DNA of 5,593 nt, from contig DGEF01000066.1 in assembly GCA_002385805.1 (NCBI GenBank), forward strand, positions 53,143 through 58,735, given 5' to 3'. The notes beneath the pieces were generated by a model. It made no database searches and had not been told where the DNA came from. It saw nothing but the letters and a program-made list of their open reading frames with translations. Positions 1-5,593 of the stretch are shown piece after piece; position 1 is the first letter of the stretch, and each line of letters opens with the position of its first letter. A program made the position numbers and the translations under genes. Origin of the DNA: Peptococcaceae bacterium UBA3933. Its GTDB lineage: Bacteria > Bacillota > Peptococcia > Peptococcales > BICA1-8.

Positions 1-27
1 TTATGACTTAAGGGCTAAGCTTATGGT

Positions 28-262
28 TCCGCATCTGCTTTTAGGTTATACTGTATGATGCATCCGATGAATGTTAATTTTTTGGGATGCATCAAATGAA
101 TGACATACATTTATGATGCATTACTTAAATTGTTTCATAGTAAATGATGCATAAAGCAGATTGGCTCAATTATAGATGCATCCCTAAAAGTTGACTCCAA
201 AGCAGATGCATCATGCAGTAAGCTCGAAAGTAGATGCCCATTTAAAAGAGCTCAATCTATTT
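28..262. repeat. Degenerate tandem array, about 29-bp period, GATGCATC palindrome core
   Basis: The self-complementary octamer GATGCATC, or a one-base variant, starts at 57, 86, 115, 146, 175 and 205. A decayed copy (GATGCCCA) starts at 233 and a possible half-copy (TCCGCATC) at 28. Start-to-start distances are 29, 29, 29, 31, 29, 30 and 28 bp, too regular for chance. Between cores the sequence has diverged but not fully. Units at 57 and 86 share ATGAATG at the same offset (67-73 and 96-102). The last four units share a second small motif, CTC followed by AA within one base, at 165, 195, 223 and 251, in phase with the core. This looks like a decayed minisatellite, or an array of protein- or RNA-level sites kept in register. 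An 8-bp core is too short for a CRISPR repeat. The function is unknown. Confidence 0.75.
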
Positions 263-288
263 TAATAATCTGTGTTTATCCTTGGTTA

Positions 289-337
289 AAAAACTAGTCA
301 CCAGTCACCAGTCACTAATAACTAGTCACTAATAAAA
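289..337. repeat. Heptanucleotide tandem repeat array (AGTCACC/T type)
   Basis: Read in 7-bp steps from 289 the sequence is AAAAACT, AGTCACC, AGTCACC, AGTCACT, AATAACT, AGTCACT, AATAAAA. The AGTCAC units are at 296, 303, 310 and 324, and all spacings are multiples of 7. A 12-bp direct repeat (AGTCACTAATAA) occurs at 310-321 and 324-335, and ACTAGTCAC at 293-301 and 321-329. Such heptamer arrays resemble the short tandemly repeated repetitive (STRR) sequences known from cyanobacteria; whether this one is related or independent cannot be judged here. The array abuts the glyQ ribosome binding site, so it would lie in the 5' untranslated region of the glyQS mRNA if transcription starts upstream. 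Copy number changes by replication slippage are plausible. Confidence 0.8.
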
Positions 338-344
338 AGGAGGT
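337..344 (+). promoter_or_regulatory. Strong ribosome binding site of glyQ
   Basis: AAGGAGGT is a full eight-base match to the anti-Shine-Dalgarno end of 16S rRNA. It ends 7 bases before the TTG at 352. This strong site in the right place supports the TTG start, since no ATG lies nearby in frame. Confidence 0.9.
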
Positions 345-351
345 TTTTATT

Positions 352-1254
352 TTGAATTTTCAAGACTTAATTCTAGCTCTTAATAAGTTTTGGGGCGAAC
401 AAGGTTGTATTATCCAACAGCCTTATGATGTGGAAAAAGGTGCAGGGACTATGAATCCCGCTACTTTCTTACGGGCTTTAGGCCCTGAACCCTGGAAGGT
501 TGCATATGTAGAACCTTCCCGTCGTCCTACCGACGGTCGCTATGGGGAAAACCCCAACCGGTTACAGCATTACTATCAATATCAGGTAATTTTGAAACCG
601 TCACCGGACAATTTTCAAGAGTTGTATTTAGAGAGTCTAAAAGCAATAGGTATTGACCCTTTACAACATGATATTCGTTTTGTGGAAGATAATTGGGAAT
701 CTCCTACTCTTGGCGCCTGGGGACTGGGTTGGGAAGTCTGGTTGGATGGTATGGAAATAACTCAATTTACATATTTTCAACAATGTGGCGGTATTGATTG
801 TAAACCGGTAAGCGGAGAGATAACTTACGGTATTGAGAGATTGGCTATGTTTATTCAAAAGAAAGACAGTGTTTTTGATATTGAATGGGTAGACGGAATT
901 ACCTATGGTGATGTGCATCATCAGGGCGAAGTGGACTATTCCCATTATAATTTTACGGTAGCCAATACAGATATGCTTTTTATGTTATTTGATGCTTATG
1001 AAAAAGAAGCTATGGCCGTATTAGAGAAAGGCTTGGTTCAGCCTGCCTATGATTATGTTTTAAAATGTTCCCACACCTTTAACCTCTTAGATGCCAGAGG
1101 AGCAATTAGTGTTACCGAGAGGACAAGCTATATAGCCCGGGTAAGAAACATGGCTCGTGCTTGTGCCCAAGCTTATTTGGTACAAAGGGAAAGATTAGGT
1201 TATCCGTTACTAAAAGACCCAAAAGAACGTAAGCGTTTAGGCTTGGAAGGTTAA
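352..1254 (+). CDS. glyQ: Glycine--tRNA ligase alpha subunit
   Basis: This is the catalytic (alpha) subunit of the bacterial alpha2-beta2 glycyl-tRNA synthetase, a cytoplasmic class II enzyme that activates glycine with ATP and loads it on tRNA-Gly together with GlyS. The 300-aa product has the family's normal length. Hallmarks visible are FWGEQGCIIQQPYD near residues 13-26, the highly conserved RRPTDGRYGENPNRLQHYYQ block at 57-76 (motif 2 region), and YGIERLAMF at 159-167 (class II motif 3 with its arginine). The start is TTG, chosen because of the AAGGAGGT ribosome binding site just upstream and because the protein then begins MNFQDLI, as expected for GlyQ. glyS follows after 17 bases, so the two are co-transcribed. 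No frameshift or missing motif is seen. Identification is by family knowledge and is very secure. Confidence 0.98.
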   Translation: MNFQDLILALNKFWGEQGCIIQQPYDVEKGAGTMNPATFLRALGPEPWKVAYVEPSRRPTDGRYGENPNRLQHYYQYQVILKPSPDNFQELYLESLKAIGIDPLQHDIRFVEDNWESPTLGAWGLGWEVWLDGMEITQFTYFQQCGGIDCKPVSGEITYGIERLAMFIQKKDSVFDIEWVDGITYGDVHHQGEVDYSHYNFTVANTDMLFMLFDAYEKEAMAVLEKGLVQPAYDYVLKCSHTFNLLDARGAISVTERTSYIARVRNMARACAQAYLVQRERLGYPLLKDPKERKRLGLEG

Positions 1255-1271
1255 AGAAGGGAGAGGGAAAA

Positions 1272-3344
1272 ATGGCAAATTTACTTTTAGAGATTGGTAC
1301 TGAAGAAATACCGGCAAAGTTTATGCCTTCTGCGTTAAAACAATTGCAGGAACTAGCGGAAAATAAGTTTAAAGAAACAAGGATAGATTATACCCAAATT
1401 AATACTTACGGTACACCCCGCAGGATAGTTTTATTTGTGCAAGGTTTACCGGAAAAACAAGAGGACCTTATCCAGGAAGTAAAAGGCCCTTCAGCGAAAG
1501 TAGCTTTTGATAATGAAGGCAAACCAACCAAAGCGGCTCAAGGTTTTGCCAGGGGCCAAGGAGTGGAAGTAACCGATTTAAAGGTTAAAGAAACAGATAA
1601 TGGCACCTATGTATTTGCCCTGAAAAAAGAAACAGGTAAACCTGTGGCGGAAGTATTAGCGGAAATATTACCTGATTTGGTTGTAGGTATACATTTTCCG
1701 AAGCCTATGCGTTGGGGTAGTCTGGAAATACGATATGCTCGCCCTATTAGATGGCTTGTTGCTCTTTTAGATAACCAGGTAATTAATTTTAATATTGAAG
1801 GTCTAGCCAGCAATAATATTTCCCGGGGACATCGTTTTTTAGGTTCTCAAGAAATTTGCATTTCTTCTGCCGATGAATATTTTAAACTGATGGAAGAGAA
1901 TTTTGTAATTGTAGACCAAAATAAACGGCAGGAAATGATTCTCAATCAAATAAAAGATTTAGCGGATTCTGTTCAGGGTATTGTGGAACCTGATAAGGAA
2001 TTATTAGAGGAAATTACTTTTCTGATAGAATACCCTACCGCTTTAATGGGAGGTTTCAATCCAAAATATTTAGAACTGCCTAAAGAGGTAGTTATTACCC
2101 CGATGAAAGAACATCAACGGTATTTTCCTGTACTAACGAAAACAGGAGAGTTATTGCCTAAATTTATTACCGTTCGTAATGGAAATGCAGAATATTTAGA
2201 GGTAGTGCAAGAAGGTAACGAAAAGGTACTGGAAGCAAGGTTAGCTGATGCTAAATTTTTCTATGATGAAGACAGAAAAGTTAAGCTGGCTGATTATGTG
2301 GAGAAATTAAAGGCTATTGTCTTCCAGGAGAAACTAGGAACCGTTTACGAAAAAGTAGAACGGATTCAAAAAGGAACCGGCTTTTTGGCTCAACTTTTAG
2401 AGGTAGACACTTTGGTAAAAGAGAAAGCTTTACGGGCAGCCTTCCTGTCTAAAGCCGATTTAGTTACTAATATGGTTTATGAGTTTCCTGAACTACAGGG
2501 CGTCATGGGTGAAAAATATGCTTTAACTTCTGGGGAAGATCCGGTGGTTGCTCAAGCTATTTTTGAACACTACCTACCACGGCATGGTGAAGATAAATTA
2601 CCTCAATCTATGGAAGGGGCCTTAGTAAGTATCGCTGATAAAATAGATACAATTGCCGGTTGTTTTGCGGTAGGTATTGAGCCTACAGGTTCTCAGGATC
2701 CTTATGCCTTAAGGCGTCAAGCGGCAGGTATTTGCAGTATTATCCTGGATAAACAACTGGACCTTAATTTAACCGTTTTAATTGAACAAGCCCTGGATAA
2801 TTATGAAGGCAAGTTAGATTTAAATAAAGAAAAATTAATTCAGACCATTTATAATTTCTTTGAGCAACGGGTAAGAAATATCTTGCATGAAAAAGGGCAT
2901 CGCTATGATGTTATTGAGTCTATTATTACAGCCGGTTATGATAATCTTTCCCAAACAATTCTTAGGGCTCAAGCCTTAGAAAAAGTAAAAGGGACTGATA
3001 CTTTTAGCAAACTACTTACAGCTTTCACCAGAGCTAACAACCTGGCTAAGAAAGCGGAAAGCAATATTATCAAAGAAGAATACTTGGTAGAAAAGGTAGA
3101 GCAAGATCTATATGCGGAATTAATTCGAGTTGAAAAACAGGTTAAAGAAAATATCGAAACTCAGGATTACCAATTAGCTTTGGAAGCTGTGGCTAATCTG
3201 GAAGAGCAGATTAACGCTTTCTTTGAAGGTGTTATGGTAATGGTAGAGGATGAAAATATTAAAAACAACCGTTTAGCCCTTCTTTGCAAAGTAACGAAAC
3301 TTGTTGAGCCAATTGCGGATTTAACAAAAATTGTTCAGGACTGA
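1272..3344 (+). CDS. glyS: Glycine--tRNA ligase beta subunit
   Basis: This is the beta subunit that recognises tRNA-Gly and completes the alpha2-beta2 glycyl-tRNA synthetase. The 690-aa length is typical. It opens with the signature LLEIGTEEIPAKFMPSAL (4-21). Further family blocks are TPRRIVLFV (48-56), MRWGS and RYARPIRWLVALLD (146-167), SRGHRFLG (184-191), TPMKEHQRYFPV (276-287) and EGNEKVLEARLADAKFFYDED (314-334). An HD-like domain covers roughly 385-490, with SKADLVTNMVYEFPELQG (393-410), FEHYLPR (431-437) and DPYALRRQAAGI (476-487). The C-terminal DALR-type anticodon-binding helical domain ends with FFEGVMVMVED (650-660) and NRLALL (666-671). The ATG follows the ribosome binding site AAGGGAG (1257-1263) with 8 bases between, and the glyQ stop lies 17 bases upstream, indicating one operon. 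An intrinsic terminator follows the stop. No anomalies seen. Confidence 0.98.
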   Translation: MANLLLEIGTEEIPAKFMPSALKQLQELAENKFKETRIDYTQINTYGTPRRIVLFVQGLPEKQEDLIQEVKGPSAKVAFDNEGKPTKAAQGFARGQGVEVTDLKVKETDNGTYVFALKKETGKPVAEVLAEILPDLVVGIHFPKPMRWGSLEIRYARPIRWLVALLDNQVINFNIEGLASNNISRGHRFLGSQEICISSADEYFKLMEENFVIVDQNKRQEMILNQIKDLADSVQGIVEPDKELLEEITFLIEYPTALMGGFNPKYLELPKEVVITPMKEHQRYFPVLTKTGELLPKFITVRNGNAEYLEVVQEGNEKVLEARLADAKFFYDEDRKVKLADYVEKLKAIVFQEKLGTVYEKVERIQKGTGFLAQLLEVDTLVKEKALRAAFLSKADLVTNMVYEFPELQGVMGEKYALTSGEDPVVAQAIFEHYLPRHGEDKLPQSMEGALVSIADKIDTIAGCFAVGIEPTGSQDPYALRRQAAGICSIILDKQLDLNLTVLIEQALDNYEGKLDLNKEKLIQTIYNFFEQRVRNILHEKGHRYDVIESIITAGYDNLSQTILRAQALEKVKGTDTFSKLLTAFTRANNLAKKAESNIIKEEYLVEKVEQDLYAELIRVEKQVKENIETQDYQLALEAVANLEEQINAFFEGVMVMVEDENIKNNRLALLCKVTKLVEPIADLTKIVQD

Positions 3345-3355
3345 TGTTTTGAAAG

Positions 3356-3385
3356 AACAAGGCTTTATATGCCTTGTTTTTTCTT
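3356..3385 (+). terminator. Intrinsic terminator of the glyQS operon
   Basis: AACAAGGC (3356-3363) pairs perfectly with GCCTTGTT (3371-3378) around the 7-base loop TTTATAT, followed by TTTT-C-TT. The stem can extend outward by G-U and A-U pairs (GAAA at 3352-3355 with the T run). It starts 11 bases after the glyS stop and separates glyQS from the downstream gene. Confidence 0.93.
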
Positions 3386-3447
3386 AACAGTTTAAGGAAA
3401 AATTATTCATAAAAATAGTGTTTTAAAGTTTTCAAGATAAAACATAA

Positions 3448-3475
3448 TTGACGGTGATTTGGCTAAACTTATGAT
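3448..3475 (+). promoter_or_regulatory. Putative sigma-A promoter of the threonine ammonia-lyase gene
   Basis: TTGACG (3448-3453, 5 of 6 to the -35 consensus) and TATGAT (3470-3475, 5 of 6 to the -10 consensus) are separated by 16 bp. The predicted start of transcription is near 3482, giving a leader of about 30 bases, too short for a T-box or leader-peptide attenuator. Placement directly after the glyS terminator and before the ribosome binding site fits an independent transcription unit. Confidence 0.7.
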
Positions 3476-3513
3476 GATAAAGGATATAAATTTAGTTTAG
3501 GGAGGCATAGGTT

Positions 3514-4722
3514 GTGGTCAAATTACAGGATATTTGGCAAGCCAGGGAGAATCTTTACGGAGTGATTCATGAGACAAAATTAGATTTATCCCATACATTC
3601 AGTACATTATCAGGTAATGAAGTTTATCTAAAAACGGAAAATCTGCAAAAAACCGGTTCTTTTAAAATAAGAGGGGCTTACAATAAGATTGTCAGTTTAA
3701 CAGAAGATGAAAAGAAAAAAGGTGTTATTGCTGCCAGTGCAGGCAACCATGCCCAAGGTGTAGCTTATGGAGCGACTAAAGCAGGGATTTCTTCCACTAT
3801 TGTTATGCCCGAAGGTGCTCCTTTGTCTAAGGTTTTAGCCACCAAAGGATATGGTGCCGAAGTGGTTTTACACGGTCATGTTTATGACGATGCTTACCAG
3901 AAAGCTTTAGATTTACAAAAGGAAACCGGAGCTACCTTTATTCACGCCTTTGATGACAAAGAAGTTATTGCCGGTCAGGGAACCATTGGTTTAGAAATTT
4001 TAGATGAATTACCGGAAGTTGACGCTATAGTTGTTCCTATTGGAGGTGGAGGTCTAATTTCCGGGATTGCTGTAGCAGTAAAGACTTTAAAACCAAATGT
4101 TCGTGTGATCGGTGTGGAAGCAGAGGGAGCGGCTTGTGCGAAAGCGTCCCGGGAAAGCCAAAAAATATGCCAATTAACTACTGCGCAAACCATTGCCGAC
4201 GGAATTGCTGTTAAATGCCCCGGGGAATTAACCTTTGAATTAATTGAAAAGTACGTTGATGACATTGTTACCGTTAGTGATGAGGAAATTGCCAGTACTA
4301 TACTTCTACTGTTAGAAAGGGCTAAACTGGTAGCAGAAGGTTCCGGTGCGGCAAGTTTAGCAGCTGTTCTTTATCGCCAGGACTTATTGAAAAATAAAAA
4401 GGTTGCGGTAGTTATCAGTGGTGGTAATATAGATGTTAATTTTACTTCACGAATCATTGAAAAGGGATTGGTTAAGACGGGGAGAAATGCGGAATTGAGA
4501 ACTATCATTGATGACAGGCCGGGAGCCTTGCAGCAACTGTTAAGTATAATTGCCGCCAATAAAGCAAATGTTATTTCCATTAATCATCATCGCTTAGACC
4601 CGGATATTCCTTTAAATAAGGCGCAAGTAGATGTTTTATTAGAAACTCAAAGTCGGGAACATGTAGAGATGATTATGAAGGATTTAAATAGCAGAGGGTA
4701 TAATGTACAAGTTATTATTTAG
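3514..4722 (+). CDS. ilvA: Threonine ammonia-lyase (threonine dehydratase), medium form with one ACT domain
   Basis: A pyridoxal-phosphate enzyme of fold type II in the cytoplasm; it deaminates threonine to 2-oxobutyrate, and enzymes of this family often also take serine to pyruvate. Visible motifs: SFKIRGAY (49-56) with the PLP-binding lysine at 51, SAGNHAQG (75-82), the phosphate-binding glycine loop GGGGL (177-181), AEGSGAAS (274-281) and SGGN (302-305), whose serine contacts the PLP ring nitrogen. Residues about 326-402 (LRTIIDDRPGALQQLL...) form a single ACT domain. The 402-aa length lies between catabolic TdcB (about 330 aa, no ACT) and E. coli IlvA (514 aa), matching the medium ilvA_1Cterm type. 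The start is GTG with GGGAGG at 3500-3505, 8 bases upstream. It has its own promoter and terminator. The ACT domain suggests allosteric control, but the effector and the biosynthetic versus catabolic role cannot be read from sequence, so tdcB is an alternative symbol. Confidence 0.93.
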   Translation: MVKLQDIWQARENLYGVIHETKLDLSHTFSTLSGNEVYLKTENLQKTGSFKIRGAYNKIVSLTEDEKKKGVIAASAGNHAQGVAYGATKAGISSTIVMPEGAPLSKVLATKGYGAEVVLHGHVYDDAYQKALDLQKETGATFIHAFDDKEVIAGQGTIGLEILDELPEVDAIVVPIGGGGLISGIAVAVKTLKPNVRVIGVEAEGAACAKASRESQKICQLTTAQTIADGIAVKCPGELTFELIEKYVDDIVTVSDEEIASTILLLLERAKLVAEGSGAASLAAVLYRQDLLKNKKVAVVISGGNIDVNFTSRIIEKGLVKTGRNAELRTIIDDRPGALQQLLSIIAANKANVISINHHRLDPDIPLNKAQVDVLLETQSREHVEMIMKDLNSRGYNVQVII

Positions 4723-4726
4723 GTAG

Positions 4727-4757
4727 AAAATTGGGCTTAAATAGTCCAATTTTTTTT
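4727..4757 (+). terminator. Intrinsic terminator after the threonine ammonia-lyase gene
   Basis: AAAATTGGGCT (4727-4737) pairs with AGTCCAATTTT (4743-4753), 11 pairs including one G-U, around the loop TAAAT, and runs into TTTT (4754-4757). It begins 5 bases after the stop codon. The A run before and T run after could make it work weakly in both directions, but no gene faces it from the right. Confidence 0.9.
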
Positions 4758-4856
4758 CTAAAGCATTAATGGCCGTTTATCATCTTTTTCACCTACTTAA
4801 AATAAATTTATGTAGCCTAGAAGGATTTTTTAAACACAAATAGTATATATAAATTA

Positions 4857-4885
4857 TTGCACATTTAACAATTGTGCCTCATAAT
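4857..4885 (+). promoter_or_regulatory. Possible promoter of the CcpN-like gene, with an internal dyad
   Basis: TTGCAC (4857-4862, 3 of 6 to the -35 consensus) and CATAAT (4880-4885, 5 of 6 to the -10 consensus) are 17 bp apart. An inverted repeat, GCACA (4859-4863) and TGTGC (4873-4877), lies across the -35 box and spacer, where a repressor or activator would sit. The rest of the 4723-4930 gap is A+T-rich with nothing else recognised. Assignment is tentative because the -35 box is poor. Confidence 0.45.
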
Positions 4886-4928
4886 AAATGGTATATGAGA
4901 ATTAAAGAAAGCAGTGTTTATTTTTGAT

Positions 4929-4938
4929 AGGTGGTGAG
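4929..4938 (+). promoter_or_regulatory. Ribosome binding site overlapping the candidate GTG starts of the CcpN-like gene
   Basis: AGGTGGTGAG resembles the extended Shine-Dalgarno AGGAGGTGAG with one mismatch. It overlaps the only two GTG codons available as starts (4931 and 4934) instead of preceding them. Nothing purine-rich sits 5-12 bases upstream of those GTGs, where the sequence is TTTATTTTTGATAG. The site is well placed for an AUU start at 4943, with 4 bases between, and very tightly placed for one at 4940. Confidence 0.5.
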
Positions 4939-5593
4939 AATTATTCAACTTAGTAACCGACAGGAAAAAATTTTGGAGATTGTTAAAGAACAAGGACCAA
5001 TAACCGGGGAGCAAATCGCAGAACAATTGGCTGTTACCAGGGCTTCTTTAAGACCTGACCTATCTTTTTTAACCCAAATAGGTTTATTGGAGGCAAGGCC
5101 CAGAGTTGGTTATTATTATTCTGGTCGAAACCCTTATCAAAGAGTCGTTGAAAAGATCATGAAATTAAGGGTAAAAGACTTTAAATCAATACCGGTTGTA
5201 GTCCGTGAAAACACCTCTGTGTATGATTGTATAGTCGCTCTTTTTGTTAATGATGCAGGTACTCTATTTGTAGTAGGGGAACAGGGAATTTTGGAAGGGG
5301 TGGTATCCCGGAAAGATTTATTAAAAACAGCTTTGGGAAAAGTAGATGTAAACCAGCTGCCGGTAGGAGTAATTATGACCAGAATGCCTAACATCATCAT
5401 GACTACCCCGGAAGAAAGTCTTTGGGTGGCAGCCCGTAAATTAATTGTTCATGAAATAGATGCACTGCCTGTAGTACGTAAAATCCCCGGTAATGATGGA
5501 GAGAAATATGAAGTTATAGGAAGGATTTCCAAAACAACAATCACCAAAGTTTTTGTAGATTTTGGCTTGGGTCTGATTGATGAATTAGGAGGG
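4934..5593 (+). CDS. ccpN: CcpN-type transcriptional regulator (winged HTH plus two CBS domains), 3' end outside window
   Basis: Homologue of B. subtilis CcpN (YqzB), a repressor of gluconeogenic genes whose CBS pair senses nucleotides. Counting from 4934, residues 6-62 form the winged helix-turn-helix: NRQEKILEIV, the first helices of the turn at GPITGEQIAEQL (21-32), recognition helix TRASLRPDLSFL (35-46) and the wing EARPRVGYYYSG (53-64). CBS1 spans about 81-137 (KDFKSIPVVV, GTLFVV, GVVSRKDLL) and CBS2 about 145-210 (VIMTRMPNI, EIDALPVV, EVIGRISKTTI). The frame is open to the last base; 220 residues already slightly exceed the roughly 210 of B. subtilis CcpN, so the stop should be close. 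An in-frame TAG at 4928-4930 bars any upstream extension. GTG 4934 gives the length best matching CcpN; GTG 4931 or an AUU at 4940/4943 are alternatives. The product identity is secure, the start is not. Confidence 0.9.
   Translation, partial: MRIIQLSNRQEKILEIVKEQGPITGEQIAEQLAVTRASLRPDLSFLTQIGLLEARPRVGYYYSGRNPYQRVVEKIMKLRVKDFKSIPVVVRENTSVYDCIVALFVNDAGTLFVVGEQGILEGVVSRKDLLKTALGKVDVNQLPVGVIMTRMPNIIMTTPEESLWVAARKLIVHEIDALPVVRKIPGNDGEKYEVIGRISKTTITKVFVDFGLGLIDELGG
5587..5593 (+). promoter_or_regulatory. Possible ribosome binding site of the next gene, at the window edge
   Basis: The last seven bases, AGGAGGG, are a strong Shine-Dalgarno-like sequence inside the 3' end of the CcpN-like frame. In this gene neighbourhood the next gene in B. 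subtilis is yqfL, the PPDK/PEP synthase regulatory protein. The position suggests a tightly spaced or overlapping downstream gene, but that gene is not in the window. Confidence 0.4.

Larger units (their letters stand above)
1..351. other. Non-coding leader region upstream of glyQ, dominated by two tandem-repeat arrays
   Basis: No open reading frame of meaningful length or with a ribosome binding site lies here. The left part (28-262) is a degenerate array of about 29-bp units and the right part (289-337) is a heptamer array; both are described separately. Positions 1-27 and 263-288 show nothing I can name. No convincing sigma-A promoter for glyQ is visible: TTGACT at 191-196 resembles a -35 box but has no matching -10 box at 16-18 bp. 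The promoter may overlap the array or lie left of the window. The T-box consensus (AGGGTGGNACCGCG) expected for a Bacillota glyQS leader is absent, and there is no terminator hairpin before the ribosome binding site. Confidence 0.8.

Noticed and set aside
22..34. T-box-like sequence TATGGTTCCGCA
   Set aside because: It matches the T-box consensus at only about 8 of 13 positions, lacks a following terminator, and lies more than 300 bases from glyQ.
55..99. 14-codon reading frame starting with two ATGs
   Set aside because: The ATGs come from the repeat cores, there is no ribosome binding site, and the frame ends quickly; no support for a leader peptide.
191..196. TTGACT as the -35 box of a glyQ promoter
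   Set aside because: No acceptable -10 hexamer lies 16-18 bp downstream, and the hexamer is explained by the repeat unit.
28..262. CRISPR array
   Set aside because: The period (about 29 bp) is too short for repeat plus spacer, the conserved core is only 8 bp, and no cas gene is nearby.
661..945. Minus-strand open frame inside glyQ (94 codons)
   Set aside because: Antisense shadow of a highly conserved gene, with no domain or signal of its own.
3975..4265. Minus-strand open frame inside the threonine ammonia-lyase gene (96 codons)
   Set aside because: Antisense shadow; the + strand frame carries all the catalytic motifs.
4793..4815. CTAC ... GTAG inverted repeat in the gap before the CcpN-like gene
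   Set aside because: Only four base pairs around a long A+T-rich loop; expected by chance.
5137..5400. Minus-strand open frame within the CcpN-like gene (87 codons)
   Set aside because: The + strand here encodes the CBS domains; the antisense frame has no recognisable features.

Overview
The window is an ordinary piece of chromosome from a low-G+C Gram-positive bacterium, most likely an anaerobic member of the Clostridia (Bacillota). The evidence is the A+T-rich sequence, strong AGGAGG-type ribosome binding sites, free use of TTG and GTG starts, U-tailed hairpin terminators, and the neighbourhood glyQ-glyS ... ccpN, which matches the arrangement around glyQS in Bacillus subtilis. I cannot name a genus from the sequence alone. 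All four genes are on the + strand.

Layout: positions 1-351 are non-coding and unusual. They hold a degenerate array of about 29-bp units marked by the palindrome GATGCATC (28-262), a short array of 7-bp repeats built on AGTCACC (289-337), and then a near-perfect Shine-Dalgarno sequence. No glycine T-box riboswitch, the usual glyQS control element in Bacillota, can be recognised there. Next come glyQ (352-1254, TTG start) and glyS (1272-3344), the two subunits of bacterial-type tetrameric glycyl-tRNA synthetase, closed by a clear intrinsic terminator. A separate transcription unit follows with its own sigma-A-type promoter (TTGACG-N16-TATGAT): a 402-aa threonine ammonia-lyase with a C-terminal ACT domain (3514-4722) and a second intrinsic terminator. 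After a 200-bp A+T-rich gap with a weaker promoter comes a CcpN-type regulator (winged helix plus two CBS domains). It is open at the right edge of the window and has an uncertain, possibly AUU, start codon.

How the genes fit together: GlyQ and GlyS charge tRNA-Gly. The ammonia-lyase converts threonine to 2-oxobutyrate, or serine to pyruvate. In B. subtilis, CcpN represses gluconeogenic genes, and its neighbour yqfL encodes a homologue of the pyruvate-phosphate dikinase / PEP synthase regulatory kinase-phosphatase. The lyase and the regulator could therefore both touch the pyruvate/PEP node, but each has its own promoter and no direct link is shown. The genes themselves are conserved and unremarkable. 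The most interesting parts are the two repeat arrays upstream of glyQ and the start of the CcpN gene.
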